Below, one piece after another: positions 1-6,665 of a DNA stretch of 7,337 nt. The translations under genes and the position numbers were made by a program. Position 1 is the stretch's first letter; the number at the start of each line of letters is the position of its first letter. Source of the DNA: Opitutaceae bacterium (GTDB taxonomy: Bacteria; Verrucomicrobiota; Verrucomicrobiae; Opitutales; Opitutaceae); the NCBI GenBank assembly GCA_031266495.1, contig JAISAX010000522.1, positions 1 through 7,337 of the forward strand. The letters are read 5' to 3'. The notes under the pieces are model-generated. The model was given only the letters and a program-made list of their open reading frames with translations. It did not search any database and was not told the DNA's origin.

Positions 1-4
1 GTCT

Positions 5-15
5 CCCCCCCCCCC
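5..15 (+). repeat. C11 homopolymer in dnaE leader
   Basis: Eleven consecutive C residues lie 18 bases before the GTG start of dnaE. The rest of the visible leader (16-33) is pyrimidine-rich and has no purine-rich Shine-Dalgarno sequence. The dnaE frame is open back to the window edge, but none of its eleven upstream codons is ATG, GTG or TTG, so the tract is most simply untranslated leader. If translation began outside the window, the tract would encode prolines. Confidence 0.75.
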
Positions 16-33
16 TGCCCTTTCGCTTCTGGC

Positions 34-3000
34 GTGTCTTCGTCTTCCGATTTTGTCCACCTCCACGTTCACACCGACTACAGTCTGCTCGACGGCTCCT
101 GCCGCGTGGACCGTCTGATGGCGCGCGCCAAAGAACTCGGCCAGCCCGCCATCGCCCTCACCGATCATGGCAACATGTTCGCGACAATCTCGTTTTACAA
201 CGAAGCGAAAAAAGCCGGCATCAAGCCCCTCGTCGGCTGCGAACTTTACGTCGCCCCCGGCTCCCGTCTCGAAAAGGCCGGCAAATCCGAAGAGGGCAAA
301 AACTACTACCACCTCGGCCTCCTCGCCCGGAACATCACGGGGTACCAGAACCTCCTCAAGCTCGTCTCCGACGCCCACCTGAAAGGGTTTTATTACAAGC
401 CCCGCGCCGATCTCGAAACCATCGCCCGCCACGCCGACGGTCTTGTCGGGTTCACCGGCTGCCTGGCCTCCGAGGTCTGCCAGCACCTCATGCACGATCG
501 TTTCGAGGATGCCCGCGCCGCCTGCGCCCGGTACGTGGACATCTTCGGGCGCGAAAACTATTTTGTCGAACTCCAGGACCACGGCATCCCGGAACAACGC
601 AAGATCATCCCCGATCTCCTCCGCCTCGCCGAAGAGTTCCGGCTCCAGATCGTCGCGACCAATGACGTCCACTACATCCGCGCCGAGGACGCCAGTCCGC
701 ACGACGCGCTCCTCTGCATCCAGACCGGCGCCAAACTCGCCGAGGAGAACCGGATGAAATTCGACACCCAGGAATTTTTCCTCAAATCGCGCGACGAGAT
801 GGCCAAAGTCTTTCGCGAGCACCCCGAATCCCTGACCAACACCCTCGCCGTCGCCGAAATGTGCGACCTCACCATCCCCTTCCCCAAAGGCTCCGAACGC
901 TACCCCCGCTACCCCCTCCCCCCCGAAATAAAGGCACTCAACCAGACCCCCTCCGAATACCTGCACCAGCTCTGCGCCGAAGGCCTCAAGCACCGCTACG
1001 GGCACGACCACGACCCGGTCGCGGCCCGCCCCGCCGTCGCCGGACGCCTCGCCAGGCTGAAAAACCTCCCCCCCGGCCAGAAGCCCGCGCCGCCCGACTA
1101 CGCCGGCCTGGCGCCCGAAGAAGTGCTCGTCCTGCGCATGGGCTACGAACAGGCCATCATCAACGTCACCGGCTTCGTGGACTACTTCCTCGTCGTCCAG
1201 GATTTTATCAACTGGGCAAAGCAAAAAAAAATCCCCGTCGGCCCCGGGCGCGGCTCCGGAGCCGGCTGCCTTGTCGCGTATCTGCTCGGCATTACCAACA
1301 TCGACCCCATCCGCTTCGGCCTCCTCTTCGAACGCTTCCTCAACCCCGAACGCGTATCGCCGCCCGACTTCGACATCGACTTCTGCATGCGCCGCCGCGA
1401 AGAAGTCATCAACTACGTGCGCCAGAAGTACGGCAACGACTGCGTGGCCAACATCATCACGTACGGCACCCTCGGCGCCAGGATGGCCATCCGCGACATC
1501 GCCCGCGTGCACGATCTCCCCTACGCCGACGCCGACCGCCTCGCCAAACTCATCCCCGACGAACTCGGCATCTCCCTCGAAGACTCCATCAAAAAATCCG
1601 CCGAACTCAGCGGCGAAATCGCCCGCAACCCCGTATCCAAACGCATCATCGACACCGCGCTCGTAGTGGAAGGCCTCGTACGCAACACCGGCAAGCACGC
1701 CGCCGGCATCATCATCACCGACCAGCCTCTGGACAACTTCGTGCCCCTCACCTCGCAGGAAGGCGACGTCACCGTCCAGTTCGACATGGGCGCGGTCACC
1801 AAGCTCGGCCTCCTCAAGATGGACTTCCTCGGGCTGAAGACCCTCACCGTCATCGCCGACGCCGTCGAGAACGTCCGCCGCACCATCCCCGGCCAGGAGA
1901 GATTCGACATCGACGCCATCTCCCTGGAAGACCCCAAAACCTACGAACTGCTCAACGCCGGCAAGACAGTCGGCGTCTTCCAGCTCGAATCCGCCGGCAT
2001 GCAGAACGCCGCCCGCCAGGTCGGCATCTCCACGGTGGACGACATCAACGCCATCTCCGCCCTCTACCGCCCCGGCCCCATGCAGTTCATCCCCGACTAC
2101 GCCCGCGGCAAGAAAGACCCCGCCGCCATCACCTACCCGCACCCCCTGCTCGAACCCGTGCTCAAGGAGACGTTCGGCATCATCGTCTATCAGGAACAAG
2201 TCATGGAATGCGCCCGGGTCATCGCCGGCTACACCCTCGGCGGGGCCGACATGCTCCGCCGCGCCATGGGCAAGAAGGACGCCGAAGCCATGGCGCAGGA
2301 ACGCACCAAATTCGTCACCGGCGCGAAAGAGCACAACAACATCGACGCGCGGAAGGCCGACGAGATTTTTGATCTCCTCAACAAATTCGCGCAATACGGT
2401 TTCAACAAATCGCACTCCGCCGCGTACGCCGTCGTCGCCTACCAGACCGCGTACCTGAAAGCCAACTACCCGGTGCCGTTCATGGCGGCCCTCCTCACCG
2501 CCGAACTCGGCAACACCGAAAAAGTCGCCCACTTCATCGCCGGGACCGAAGCCATGGGCATCACCGTGCTCGGCCCCGACGTCAACGAATCCCGCGGCGC
2601 CTTCACCCCCGTCGGGGAAAAAGTCCGCTTCGGCCTGGCCGGCATCAAGGGAGTAGGCGAGATGGCCGCGCAAAAAATCATCGAGGAACGCGAAGCCAAC
2701 GGCCCCTACAAAAACTTCGAAGACCTCGTCAACCGCGTCGAACCCAAAGCCACCAACAAGCGCGTGCTCGAACACCTCGCCAGGACCGGCGCCTTCGACT
2801 TTTCCGGCGAACCCCGCAAGGCGATCTTCGACCGCGTCGATGCCGCCATCTCCGCCGCCGCCTCGCACGCCCGCGACCGCGCCGCCGGCCAGGCCGGCTT
2901 CTTCGACCTCCTCGAACCCTCCTCCCCCCCCCGCCGCCCGTCCTCCTCCGGCTCCCCCGGCTCCCCCCCCCCCCCCACCGCCACCGCCCGCTCCGCCACC

Positions 3001-3696
3001 GTCAACGACTTCACCCAAGCCGAACGCCTCCAGTCCGAAAAGGAGCTACTCGGCTTCTACGTATCCGGCCACCCGCTCAACGCCTACGACGGACTCCTCG
3101 ACGCCATCGACTCGCACTACGTCCGCGAACTCCCCGAACAACCCGACCGCACCCCCTTTCGCCTCGGAGGCATCGTCGGGAGCATAGCCAGGAAACTCTC
3201 CAAAAAAGACAACCGCCCCTGGGCCGCCTTCACCCTCGCGACCAAGGAAGCCACCCTGCAACTCAACATGTTTGCCGGAGCCTGGGCCGAAAGCGGCCAC
3301 CACCTGGCGGACGGCGCGCAAGTCATGATTTGCGGCACCGTCATGGTGAACGAGGAAGGCCCGCGCCTGAACGTCAAAACCTGCCATCCGCTGGAAGCCT
3401 ACGTCGCGGCCAACGTGAAGACGATCCTCTGGCTCCTGCACCCCGCGCACCCCGGCGTCCCGGAATTTCTGGGACAAGTCCGGGCCGAACTGGAAGCGCG
3501 ACCCGGCGCACTGCGCACAGGATTCGGGTTCCTTTTCGAGAACCGCATGGCAGCCGTCACCGAGACCAGCGCCGCCCTCGGCTGGCGGCTCGACATCCCC
3601 CGGTTTCATGAACTGCGCAGCCACCCCGCCGTCGCCGGCGTGCAGATCGCCACAAAACCCCTCGAACTCCCGCAAACGCCCTGGAAAAAACGCTGA
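34..3696 (+). CDS. dnaE: DNA polymerase III alpha subunit
   Basis: This is the catalytic subunit of the replicative polymerase (cytoplasm, replisome), 1220 residues against about 1160 in E. coli. The GTG start at 34 gives [17 protein letters not shown], the usual family N-terminus. Domains in order: PHP domain (about 7-285) with all nine predicted metal ligands present (H11, H13, D20, H45, E70, H93, C143, D211, H213); GPGRGSGAG palm motif (403-411) followed by C412 where Ser is usual; catalytic Asp in PDFDIDF (D447, D449) and MDFLGLKTL (D597); RNTGKHAAG from 550; LYRPGPM near 679; FNKSHS (790-795); helix-hairpin-helix from about 866; clamp-binding motif QAGFF (953-957); Ser/Pro linker (about 961-990); OB fold from about 1042; C-terminal domain. 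An extra Pro/Ala-rich segment (about 326-362) before the palm looks lineage-specific. The linker carries a C14 tract. The gene converges on the LolA-like gene, and TGA ends it at 3696. The family call is secure; exonuclease activity of the PHP domain is inferred. Confidence 0.98.
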   Translation: MSSSSDFVHLHVHTDYSLLDGSCRVDRLMARAKELGQPAIALTDHGNMFATISFYNEAKKAGIKPLVGCELYVAPGSRLEKAGKSEEGKNYYHLGLLARNITGYQNLLKLVSDAHLKGFYYKPRADLETIARHADGLVGFTGCLASEVCQHLMHDRFEDARAACARYVDIFGRENYFVELQDHGIPEQRKIIPDLLRLAEEFRLQIVATNDVHYIRAEDASPHDALLCIQTGAKLAEENRMKFDTQEFFLKSRDEMAKVFREHPESLTNTLAVAEMCDLTIPFPKGSERYPRYPLPPEIKALNQTPSEYLHQLCAEGLKHRYGHDHDPVAARPAVAGRLARLKNLPPGQKPAPPDYAGLAPEEVLVLRMGYEQAIINVTGFVDYFLVVQDFINWAKQKKIPVGPGRGSGAGCLVAYLLGITNIDPIRFGLLFERFLNPERVSPPDFDIDFCMRRREEVINYVRQKYGNDCVANIITYGTLGARMAIRDIARVHDLPYADADRLAKLIPDELGISLEDSIKKSAELSGEIARNPVSKRIIDTALVVEGLVRNTGKHAAGIIITDQPLDNFVPLTSQEGDVTVQFDMGAVTKLGLLKMDFLGLKTLTVIADAVENVRRTIPGQERFDIDAISLEDPKTYELLNAGKTVGVFQLESAGMQNAARQVGISTVDDINAISALYRPGPMQFIPDYARGKKDPAAITYPHPLLEPVLKETFGIIVYQEQVMECARVIAGYTLGGADMLRRAMGKKDAEAMAQERTKFVTGAKEHNNIDARKADEIFDLLNKFAQYGFNKSHSAAYAVVAYQTAYLKANYPVPFMAALLTAELGNTEKVAHFIAGTEAMGITVLGPDVNESRGAFTPVGEKVRFGLAGIKGVGEMAAQKIIEEREANGPYKNFEDLVNRVEPKATNKRVLEHLARTGAFDFSGEPRKAIFDRVDAAISAAASHARDRAAGQAGFFDLLEPSSPPRRPSSSGSPGSPPPPTATARSATVNDFTQAERLQSEKELLGFYVSGHPLNAYDGLLDAIDSHYVRELPEQPDRTPFRLGGIVGSIARKLSKKDNRPWAAFTLATKEATLQLNMFAGAWAESGHHLADGAQVMICGTVMVNEEGPRLNVKTCHPLEAYVAANVKTILWLLHPAHPGVPEFLGQVRAELEARPGALRTGFGFLFENRMAAVTETSAALGWRLDIPRFHELRSHPAVAGVQIATKPLELPQTPWKKR
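1223..1231 (+). repeat. A9 homopolymer in dnaE before the palm motif
   Basis: Nine A residues encode the end of Q397, K398, K399 and the start of I400, a few codons before the GPGRGSGAG polymerase motif. It stands out in a gene where C is strongly preferred at third positions and where AAG for Lys is available. A slip here would disable the polymerase. Confidence 0.6.
2924..2976 (+). repeat. Poly-C tracts (C9 and C14) in dnaE linker
   Basis: A C9 run (2924-2932) and a C14 run (2963-2976) fall in the Ser/Pro/Gly-rich linker of DnaE, between the clamp-binding motif and the conserved [14 protein letters not shown] block. In frame they encode proline stretches. Loss of one C from the C14 run would move reading into the +1 frame, which stops at 3187. 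That would remove the OB fold and C-terminal domain but keep the PHP, palm, fingers and clamp-binding motif. Length instability is inferred from tract length only. Confidence 0.8.
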
Positions 3697-3750
3697 AAAA
3701 GAAACTCCCTGAACCCCGGGGGCCGGTCCGGGGTCCGGAGGTCCGGGGAG

Positions 3751-3769
3751 CGCACGCGTCTCGCGTGCG
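3751..3769. repeat. Hairpin 1, stem 8 bp with TCT loop
   Basis: CGCACGCG, TCT, CGCGTGCG forms a perfect 8-bp stem with a 3-base loop. It lies inside the left arm of the 27-bp inverted repeat, about 55 bases after the dnaE stop. Its core, GCGTCTCGC, is shared with the adjacent hairpin at 3770-3792. No T-run follows, so a classical intrinsic terminator is not supported, but it could still hinder read-through. Confidence 0.8.
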
Positions 3770-3792
3770 GTGTCCGGCGTCTCGCCGGACAC
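3770..3792. repeat. Hairpin 2, stem 10 bp with TCT loop
   Basis: GTGTCCGGCG, TCT, CGCCGGACAC forms a perfect 10-bp stem with a 3-base loop directly abutting hairpin 1. The two hairpins share the GCGTCTCGC core but have different outer stems, which looks like a repeated design rather than chance. It might help end dnaE transcription or that of the convergent gene, although neither strand shows the usual T-tract. Confidence 0.85.
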
Positions 3793-3820
3793 AGTCCGGT
3801 CCGGGGCGAGGCGGCTTAAG

Positions 3821-3870
3821 TCGATTTAAATCGAACCCCGTCGAAACCAGTCGAGACCCGTCGGACCGGA
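3821..3870. repeat. 10-bp periodic TCGA repeat with a 14-bp palindrome
   Basis: TCGA-like starts recur exactly every 10 bases at 3821, 3831, 3841, 3851 and 3861 (the last is TCGG), giving five degenerate 10-bp units. The first two units form the perfect palindrome TCGATTTAAATCGA (3821-3834), an AT-rich island in a GC-rich surrounding. The periodicity is close to one helical turn, so an array of protein contacts on one DNA face is conceivable. It may equally be an internal part of the mobile repeat. Confidence 0.6.
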
Positions 3871-3881
3871 CCGTCAGCCAA

Positions 3882-3905
3882 GGCTTGGGCGAGGACGCCC
3901 AGGCC
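3882..3905. repeat. Hairpin 3 near the right arm
   Basis: GGCTTGGGCG and CGCCCAGGCC pair over 10 bp with one G-T wobble around the loop AGGA (3892-3895). It sits just inside the right arm of the 27-bp inverted repeat and 38 bases beyond the stop of the minus-strand gene. It could form in RNA from either strand, but no T-run follows. Confidence 0.65.
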
Positions 3906-3942
3906 GGTACGCGAGACGCGTGCGCTCCCCGGACCGGCGGCC

Positions 3943-4788
3943 TCACTTCGCCGTCGGCGTCGCCGCCGGCGCCGCCGACGGCGCGAACGACGGCACCTCG
4001 AAAAGATCGTCGGCGAACGTCGCGTTCACCGTCACCGCATCGAACACCACGGTGAGTTCGCGCGTGGTGCCGTCGGCCAGCCTGTTGGCGGTGACGATTT
4101 TTTGGGGGAAACGCAGCTTGCCCGCGCGCAGGTCGCCTTCCTCGCGGATCGTGCTGCCCGCTTCCGTCTCGGTCATGACGAGGCGCCCGGTCGCCTCGTC
4201 GAAGTACCGGATGAAAACAATGTTGGCCGCATGCCGGAAGGCCAGTTTGCGACAGTTGCGGCCCTCCACCTGCGCCGCCCCGAGGTCCTCGATCGAGCCG
4301 CCCACGTCCCCGATGCCGCGATAGAACGCCAGGTTTTCCCACGTGTTGGCGCGCAGCCGTTTGATCTGGTCGGCGCCGAGAATCGTGAGTTGCCAGGCAG
4401 AGGCGTCCGTCGGGTCGGCGATGCGCTGCCAGGCGTCGTACCCGTTGAGCGCCGTCACCTCCACCTTTTCCGGCGAGGTGGCCACGATGCGCTGCCGGTA
4501 CGGTTTCTGGAAGATGATCTCCAGCCCCACGTTGACCGGCACGTCCCTGCCCCCGGCATCCCTGTCCATCACGGTGAGGGTGCCCTTGAAATGCACCGAC
4601 CGGAGCGCCGACAGTTCGTTCTCGGGACCGACAAACGAACGGGCCTTCGCGATAACGTCCTCGTTGGCCCGGAGCGGCTGCGAGCCGCAAACGGCAAACA
4701 GGCACAACACACCGGCAAACCGGCACACACCGGCGAACAGGAGCGGCTGGAATACAAACAGGAACGGCTGGAATACGGATTTTTTCAT
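3943..4788 (-). CDS. Secreted LolA/LolB-like (lipoprotein-sorting fold) protein
   Basis: A predicted exported protein of 281 residues. I chose the ATG at 4788 because it starts with MKKS and a long hydrophobic stretch typical of a Sec signal peptide; an in-frame TTG at 4854 would add 22 polar residues before it. Cleavage is likely after LRA (residue 41), giving mature NEDVIAKAR. The Cys residues in the leader (AGVC, FAVC) lack a good lipobox, so a lipoprotein is not favoured. The mature part shows the alternating beta pattern of the LolA/LolB-like fold: a strand with HFKGTLTV (67-74), a basic FQKPYRQRIV (93-102), GYDAWQ (116-121), a helix-like ADQIKRLRANTWENLAF (139-155), and VEGRNCRKLAF followed by FIRYFDEATGRLV (about 174-204). 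The last 13 residues are Ala/Pro-rich. Such proteins may bind lipids or lipoproteins in the periplasm, but ligand and role are unknown here. It lies 126 bp downstream of guaA on the same strand. Family assignment is from pattern only. Confidence 0.82.
   Translation of the reverse strand: MKKSVFQPFLFVFQPLLFAGVCRFAGVLCLFAVCGSQPLRANEDVIAKARSFVGPENELSALRSVHFKGTLTVMDRDAGGRDVPVNVGLEIIFQKPYRQRIVATSPEKVEVTALNGYDAWQRIADPTDASAWQLTILGADQIKRLRANTWENLAFYRGIGDVGGSIEDLGAAQVEGRNCRKLAFRHAANIVFIRYFDEATGRLVMTETEAGSTIREEGDLRAGKLRFPQKIVTANRLADGTTRELTVVFDAVTVNATFADDLFEVPSFAPSAAPAATPTAK
4738..4779 (-). repeat. 21-bp tandem duplication in the signal peptide coding region
   Basis: Two adjacent 21-bp units (4738-4758 and 4759-4779) differ at only three positions. 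On the minus strand they encode the doubled FVFQP(F/L)L pattern in the signal peptide hydrophobic core. A further short repetition built on ACACCGGC lies at about 4709-4735 and encodes the RFAG and CRFAG-like part. The units keep the reading frame, so copy number could change the h-region length by seven residues per unit. Confidence 0.8.
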
Positions 4789-4875
4789 AGTGTGGATACG
4801 CAGGTTAACCCGCAAAGACAGGAACCGCCGCCCCTTGTTCGCCAGTTTGTGCAAAACCCTGAAACCCCATGCCTG

Positions 4876-4896
4876 CCCTGCCCGCCTCCCGCGCCC
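4876..4896 (-). other. Putative G-quadruplex motif downstream of guaA
   Basis: On the minus strand this 21-base stretch reads as four GGG runs separated by CGC, AGGC and CA. That satisfies the G3+N1-7 quadruplex pattern. A fifth run (GGGGG, 4909-4913) lies between it and the guaA stop. It is in the guaA 3' region and upstream of the LolA-like start, so a folded structure in the RNA could cause pausing or modulate expression between the two genes. In such GC-rich DNA it may also be chance. Confidence 0.5.
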
Positions 4897-4914
4897 GACC
4901 TGCCGCCTCCCCCG

Positions 4915-6492
4915 CTACTCCCATTCGATGGTCGCGGGCGGTTTGGAGCTGATGTCGAGCACCACGCGGGACACACCGCGGACCTCGTTGGTGATGCGGC
5001 TGGAAATACGTTGCAGGAGGGAGTCGGGCAACCTGGCCCAGTCGGCCGTCATCGCATCGACACTCTCCACCAGACGCAAGGCGATGACATCGGCATAATT
5101 GCGCTCGTCGCCGATCACGCCCACCGACTTGACCGGGAGGTACACGCAAAAACTCTGCCAGACCCTGTAGTAAAGACCCGCCTTCAACATCTCCTCGTGC
5201 AAGATAGCGTCGGCCTCGCGCAGGACATCGAGCCGCTCCCTCGTGACCTCGCCGATCACCCGCACCGCCAGGCCGGGGCCAGGGAACGGCTGCCGCCAGA
5301 CAACCTCGCGCGGCAGACCAAGCCTCGTGCCCACGGCGCGCACCTCATCCTTGAACAACTGACGCAACGGCTCCACCAGCTTCAATCTCATGCGCGCCGG
5401 CAGACCCCCCACATTATGGTGACTCTTGATCAAGGCCGCCGGATTGTTGCCGATCGCCATGCTCTCGATCACATCGGGATAGATCGTCCCCTGCCCCAGG
5501 AACCCGAACACTCCCCCTCCCCCCCCTTTTTTTTTCTTTTTTTCCCGGGCCACCGCCCCCTCGAACACCTCGATAAACGTATGGCCGATGATCTTGCGCT
5601 TGCGCTCGGGATCGGTGACGCCCCCCAGGCGCCTGAGAAAAACCCGCGAAGCATCAACAACCCGCAGATCGATCCTGAAGTGTTTCGCGTAAAGCGCCTC
5701 GATATACCTGGACTCGTCCTTGCGCATAAGGCCCGTATCCACGTACACGCACGTCAACTGCTTCCCCACCGCCCTGTGGACAAGCGCCGCGCAGACCGAC
5801 GAATCAACCCCCCCCGAAAGAGCCAGCAACACACGCCCCCCGCCCACCTGCGCGCGGATACCATCAACCGCCTGCCTGATAAAATCCTCCGTCGTCCAGT
5901 CCTGCCTCGCGCCGCAGACGCCGACCAGAAAGTTTTTCAGGATACGGAGACCATTCTCCGTATGAGAAACCTCCGGATGAAACTGGATCCCATAAAACCG
6001 CCGCCTGCGATCCTCGATGGCCGCGTGCGGCGCGTCATCGGTCGTGGCCACAGTCCTGAAACCCGGCGGCAGATCGACAAGACGATCCCCGTGCGAATTC
6101 CAGACCGTGAACCTCTTTTGAGACAGGCCGCTGAACAGGCTGCCGGAGGTGGCACCTTTCCTGACCGTGAGGGAACCCAGGCCGAACTCGCGCACCCTGC
6201 TCCGTGCGACGGAGCCACCGAGGAGCCTGCCCATGAGCTGCACGCCATAACAGATACCCAGGACCGGCACCCCGAGATCGAAGACCCCCCGGTCGGGCAA
6301 AGGAGCATCCTTGGCCAGGACGGAGCTGGGGCCACCGGACAAAACCACGCCGATGACACCATCAGCCCGGAGCGTTTCCGCCGGCGTGGAGAAATGGTAG
6401 ATTCTGGAATAGACCTGACACTCGCGGATACGGCGGGCGATGACCTGAGTGTACTGGGAACCGAAGTCGAGGACGGCGATGGTTTGAGACAT
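4915..6492 (-). CDS. guaA: GMP synthase (glutamine-hydrolysing)
   Basis: Converts XMP, glutamine and ATP to GMP, the last step of de novo guanine nucleotide synthesis in the cytoplasm. It has 525 residues, the normal length. The ATG at 6492 gives [16 protein letters not shown], as in the family; an in-frame ATG at 6630 would add 46 atypical residues. The N-terminal class I amidotransferase has GICYGVQ with nucleophile C81, and [12 protein letters not shown] with H172 and E174. The ATP pyrophosphatase domain has the P-loop SGGVDSS (226-232), [11 protein letters not shown] (250-260) and [11 protein letters not shown] (334-344). The C-terminal dimerisation domain (about 400-525) has [12 protein letters not shown] and ends in the canonical TIEWE. 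Odd feature: a Lys5-Gly5 insertion (318-327) before [10 protein letters not shown], encoded by homopolymers with a slippery heptamer. It is divergent from the helicase gene and possibly co-transcribed with the downstream LolA-like gene. The leader is pyrimidine-rich with no Shine-Dalgarno sequence. Confidence 0.98.
   Translation of the reverse strand: MSQTIAVLDFGSQYTQVIARRIRECQVYSRIYHFSTPAETLRADGVIGVVLSGGPSSVLAKDAPLPDRGVFDLGVPVLGICYGVQLMGRLLGGSVARSRVREFGLGSLTVRKGATSGSLFSGLSQKRFTVWNSHGDRLVDLPPGFRTVATTDDAPHAAIEDRRRRFYGIQFHPEVSHTENGLRILKNFLVGVCGARQDWTTEDFIRQAVDGIRAQVGGGRVLLALSGGVDSSVCAALVHRAVGKQLTCVYVDTGLMRKDESRYIEALYAKHFRIDLRVVDASRVFLRRLGGVTDPERKRKIIGHTFIEVFEGAVAREKKKKKGGGGGVFGFLGQGTIYPDVIESMAIGNNPAALIKSHHNVGGLPARMRLKLVEPLRQLFKDEVRAVGTRLGLPREVVWRQPFPGPGLAVRVIGEVTRERLDVLREADAILHEEMLKAGLYYRVWQSFCVYLPVKSVGVIGDERNYADVIALRLVESVDAMTADWARLPDSLLQRISSRITNEVRGVSRVVLDISSKPPATIEWE
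5519..5543 (-). repeat. A7-G-A9-G8 compound homopolymer with slippery heptamer in guaA
   Basis: On the coding (minus) strand a run A7, G, A9, G8 encodes residues 317-325 (E, K5, then G). The codons GAA AAA AAG place the classical heptamer A AAA AAG in exactly the phase needed for -1 ribosomal slippage. A -1 shift here would end at a TAA at 5416-5414; a +1 shift would end at a TGA at 5471-5469. Either product keeps the amidotransferase and P-loop but loses the dimerisation domain. Whether slippage occurs is unknown. Confidence 0.75.
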
Positions 6493-6665
6493 GGGAAAAA
6501 GAGAGAACAAGTCCGCTCGCAGCCTCCGGTGCAAGCCCCAGGTGAGCCCGAGCAATGAGACGGAGAAAGCCACACATTGAAATACACCCGGAAACAGCGA
6601 AGGCGCACATTGCAGATTGCCAACGGACATTCTTCCGCGACTCTCCGGAGCTTAAACCGAAACTT
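6493..6665. promoter_or_regulatory. Divergent intergenic region between guaA and the helicase gene
   Basis: These 173 bp separate two divergent genes, so they must contain both 5' leaders and, unless transcription starts elsewhere, promoters for both. I looked for -35/-10 pairs on both strands. TTGAAA near 6577 and TTGCAG near 6610 are -35-like on the plus strand, but neither has a convincing -10 at 16-18 bases. No riboswitch or strong hairpin was recognised. The guaA leader next to the start is a pyrimidine tract (minus-strand TTCTCTCTTTTTCCC). For the helicase, GGAG at 6647-6650 is 15 bases from the ATG, too far for a normal ribosome binding site. Confidence 0.4.

Larger units (their letters stand above)
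3740..3935. repeat. Palindromic intergenic element with 27-bp inverted repeats
   Basis: A perfect 27-bp inverted repeat, arms 3740-3766 and 3909-3935, encloses 142 bp that are themselves full of palindromes. A nested 10-bp inverted pair lies at 3794-3803 and 3862-3871 (GTCCGGTCCG). The left arm also folds alone, because it contains the stem of the hairpin at 3751-3769. The element fills most of the gap between the convergent dnaE and LolA-like genes. No target-site duplication is evident at its edges, and it has no coding capacity I would defend. It resembles REP-like or MITE-like dispersed intergenic repeats; a structured bidirectional transcription barrier is the alternative. The inverted repeat was checked base by base; its class is inference. 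Confidence 0.8.

Noticed and set aside
861..2372. A 503-codon +3-frame open reading frame within dnaE
   Set aside because: The product is an extreme Arg/His/Pro composition produced by shifted reading of NNC-rich codons, and it lies wholly inside the secure dnaE frame.
3697..3800. A classical Rho-independent terminator for dnaE
   Set aside because: The hairpins are strong, but none is followed by a T-run on either strand. They are better described as part of the palindromic repeat, with termination only a possibility.
3740..3935. An insertion sequence or CRISPR array in the intergenic region
   Set aside because: There is no transposase frame, no clear target duplication, and no regular repeat-spacer pattern. 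The region is only about 200 bp.
4680..4710. A lipobox in the LolA-like protein leader (FAVC or AGVC)
   Set aside because: The residue before Cys is Val rather than Gly, Ala or Ser, while LRA followed by NED offers a good signal peptidase I site.
3046..4726. Two long minus-strand frames (248 and 389 codons) crossing the dnaE end and the intergenic repeat
   Set aside because: They overlap dnaE or the LolA-like gene out of frame, run through palindromic repeats, and show no domain. Their openness reflects high GC content.
4789..4854. TTG start for the LolA-like gene, 22 codons upstream
   Set aside because: The ATG at 4788 places MKKS directly before the hydrophobic core as expected for a signal peptide. 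The upstream codons would bury the signal behind a polar segment.
4102..6558. An 818-codon plus-strand open frame lying opposite guaA and the LolA-like gene
   Set aside because: It is a mirror of strongly biased codons in GC-rich genes. Its product has no recognisable domain, is full of His/Arg/Pro, and it overlaps two genes with clear families on the other strand.
6493..6630. An upstream in-frame ATG that would extend GuaA by 46 residues
   Set aside because: GuaA proteins begin at the position of [11 protein letters not shown]. The added residues are hydrophobic and unlike the family, and the stretch is needed for the divergent leaders.
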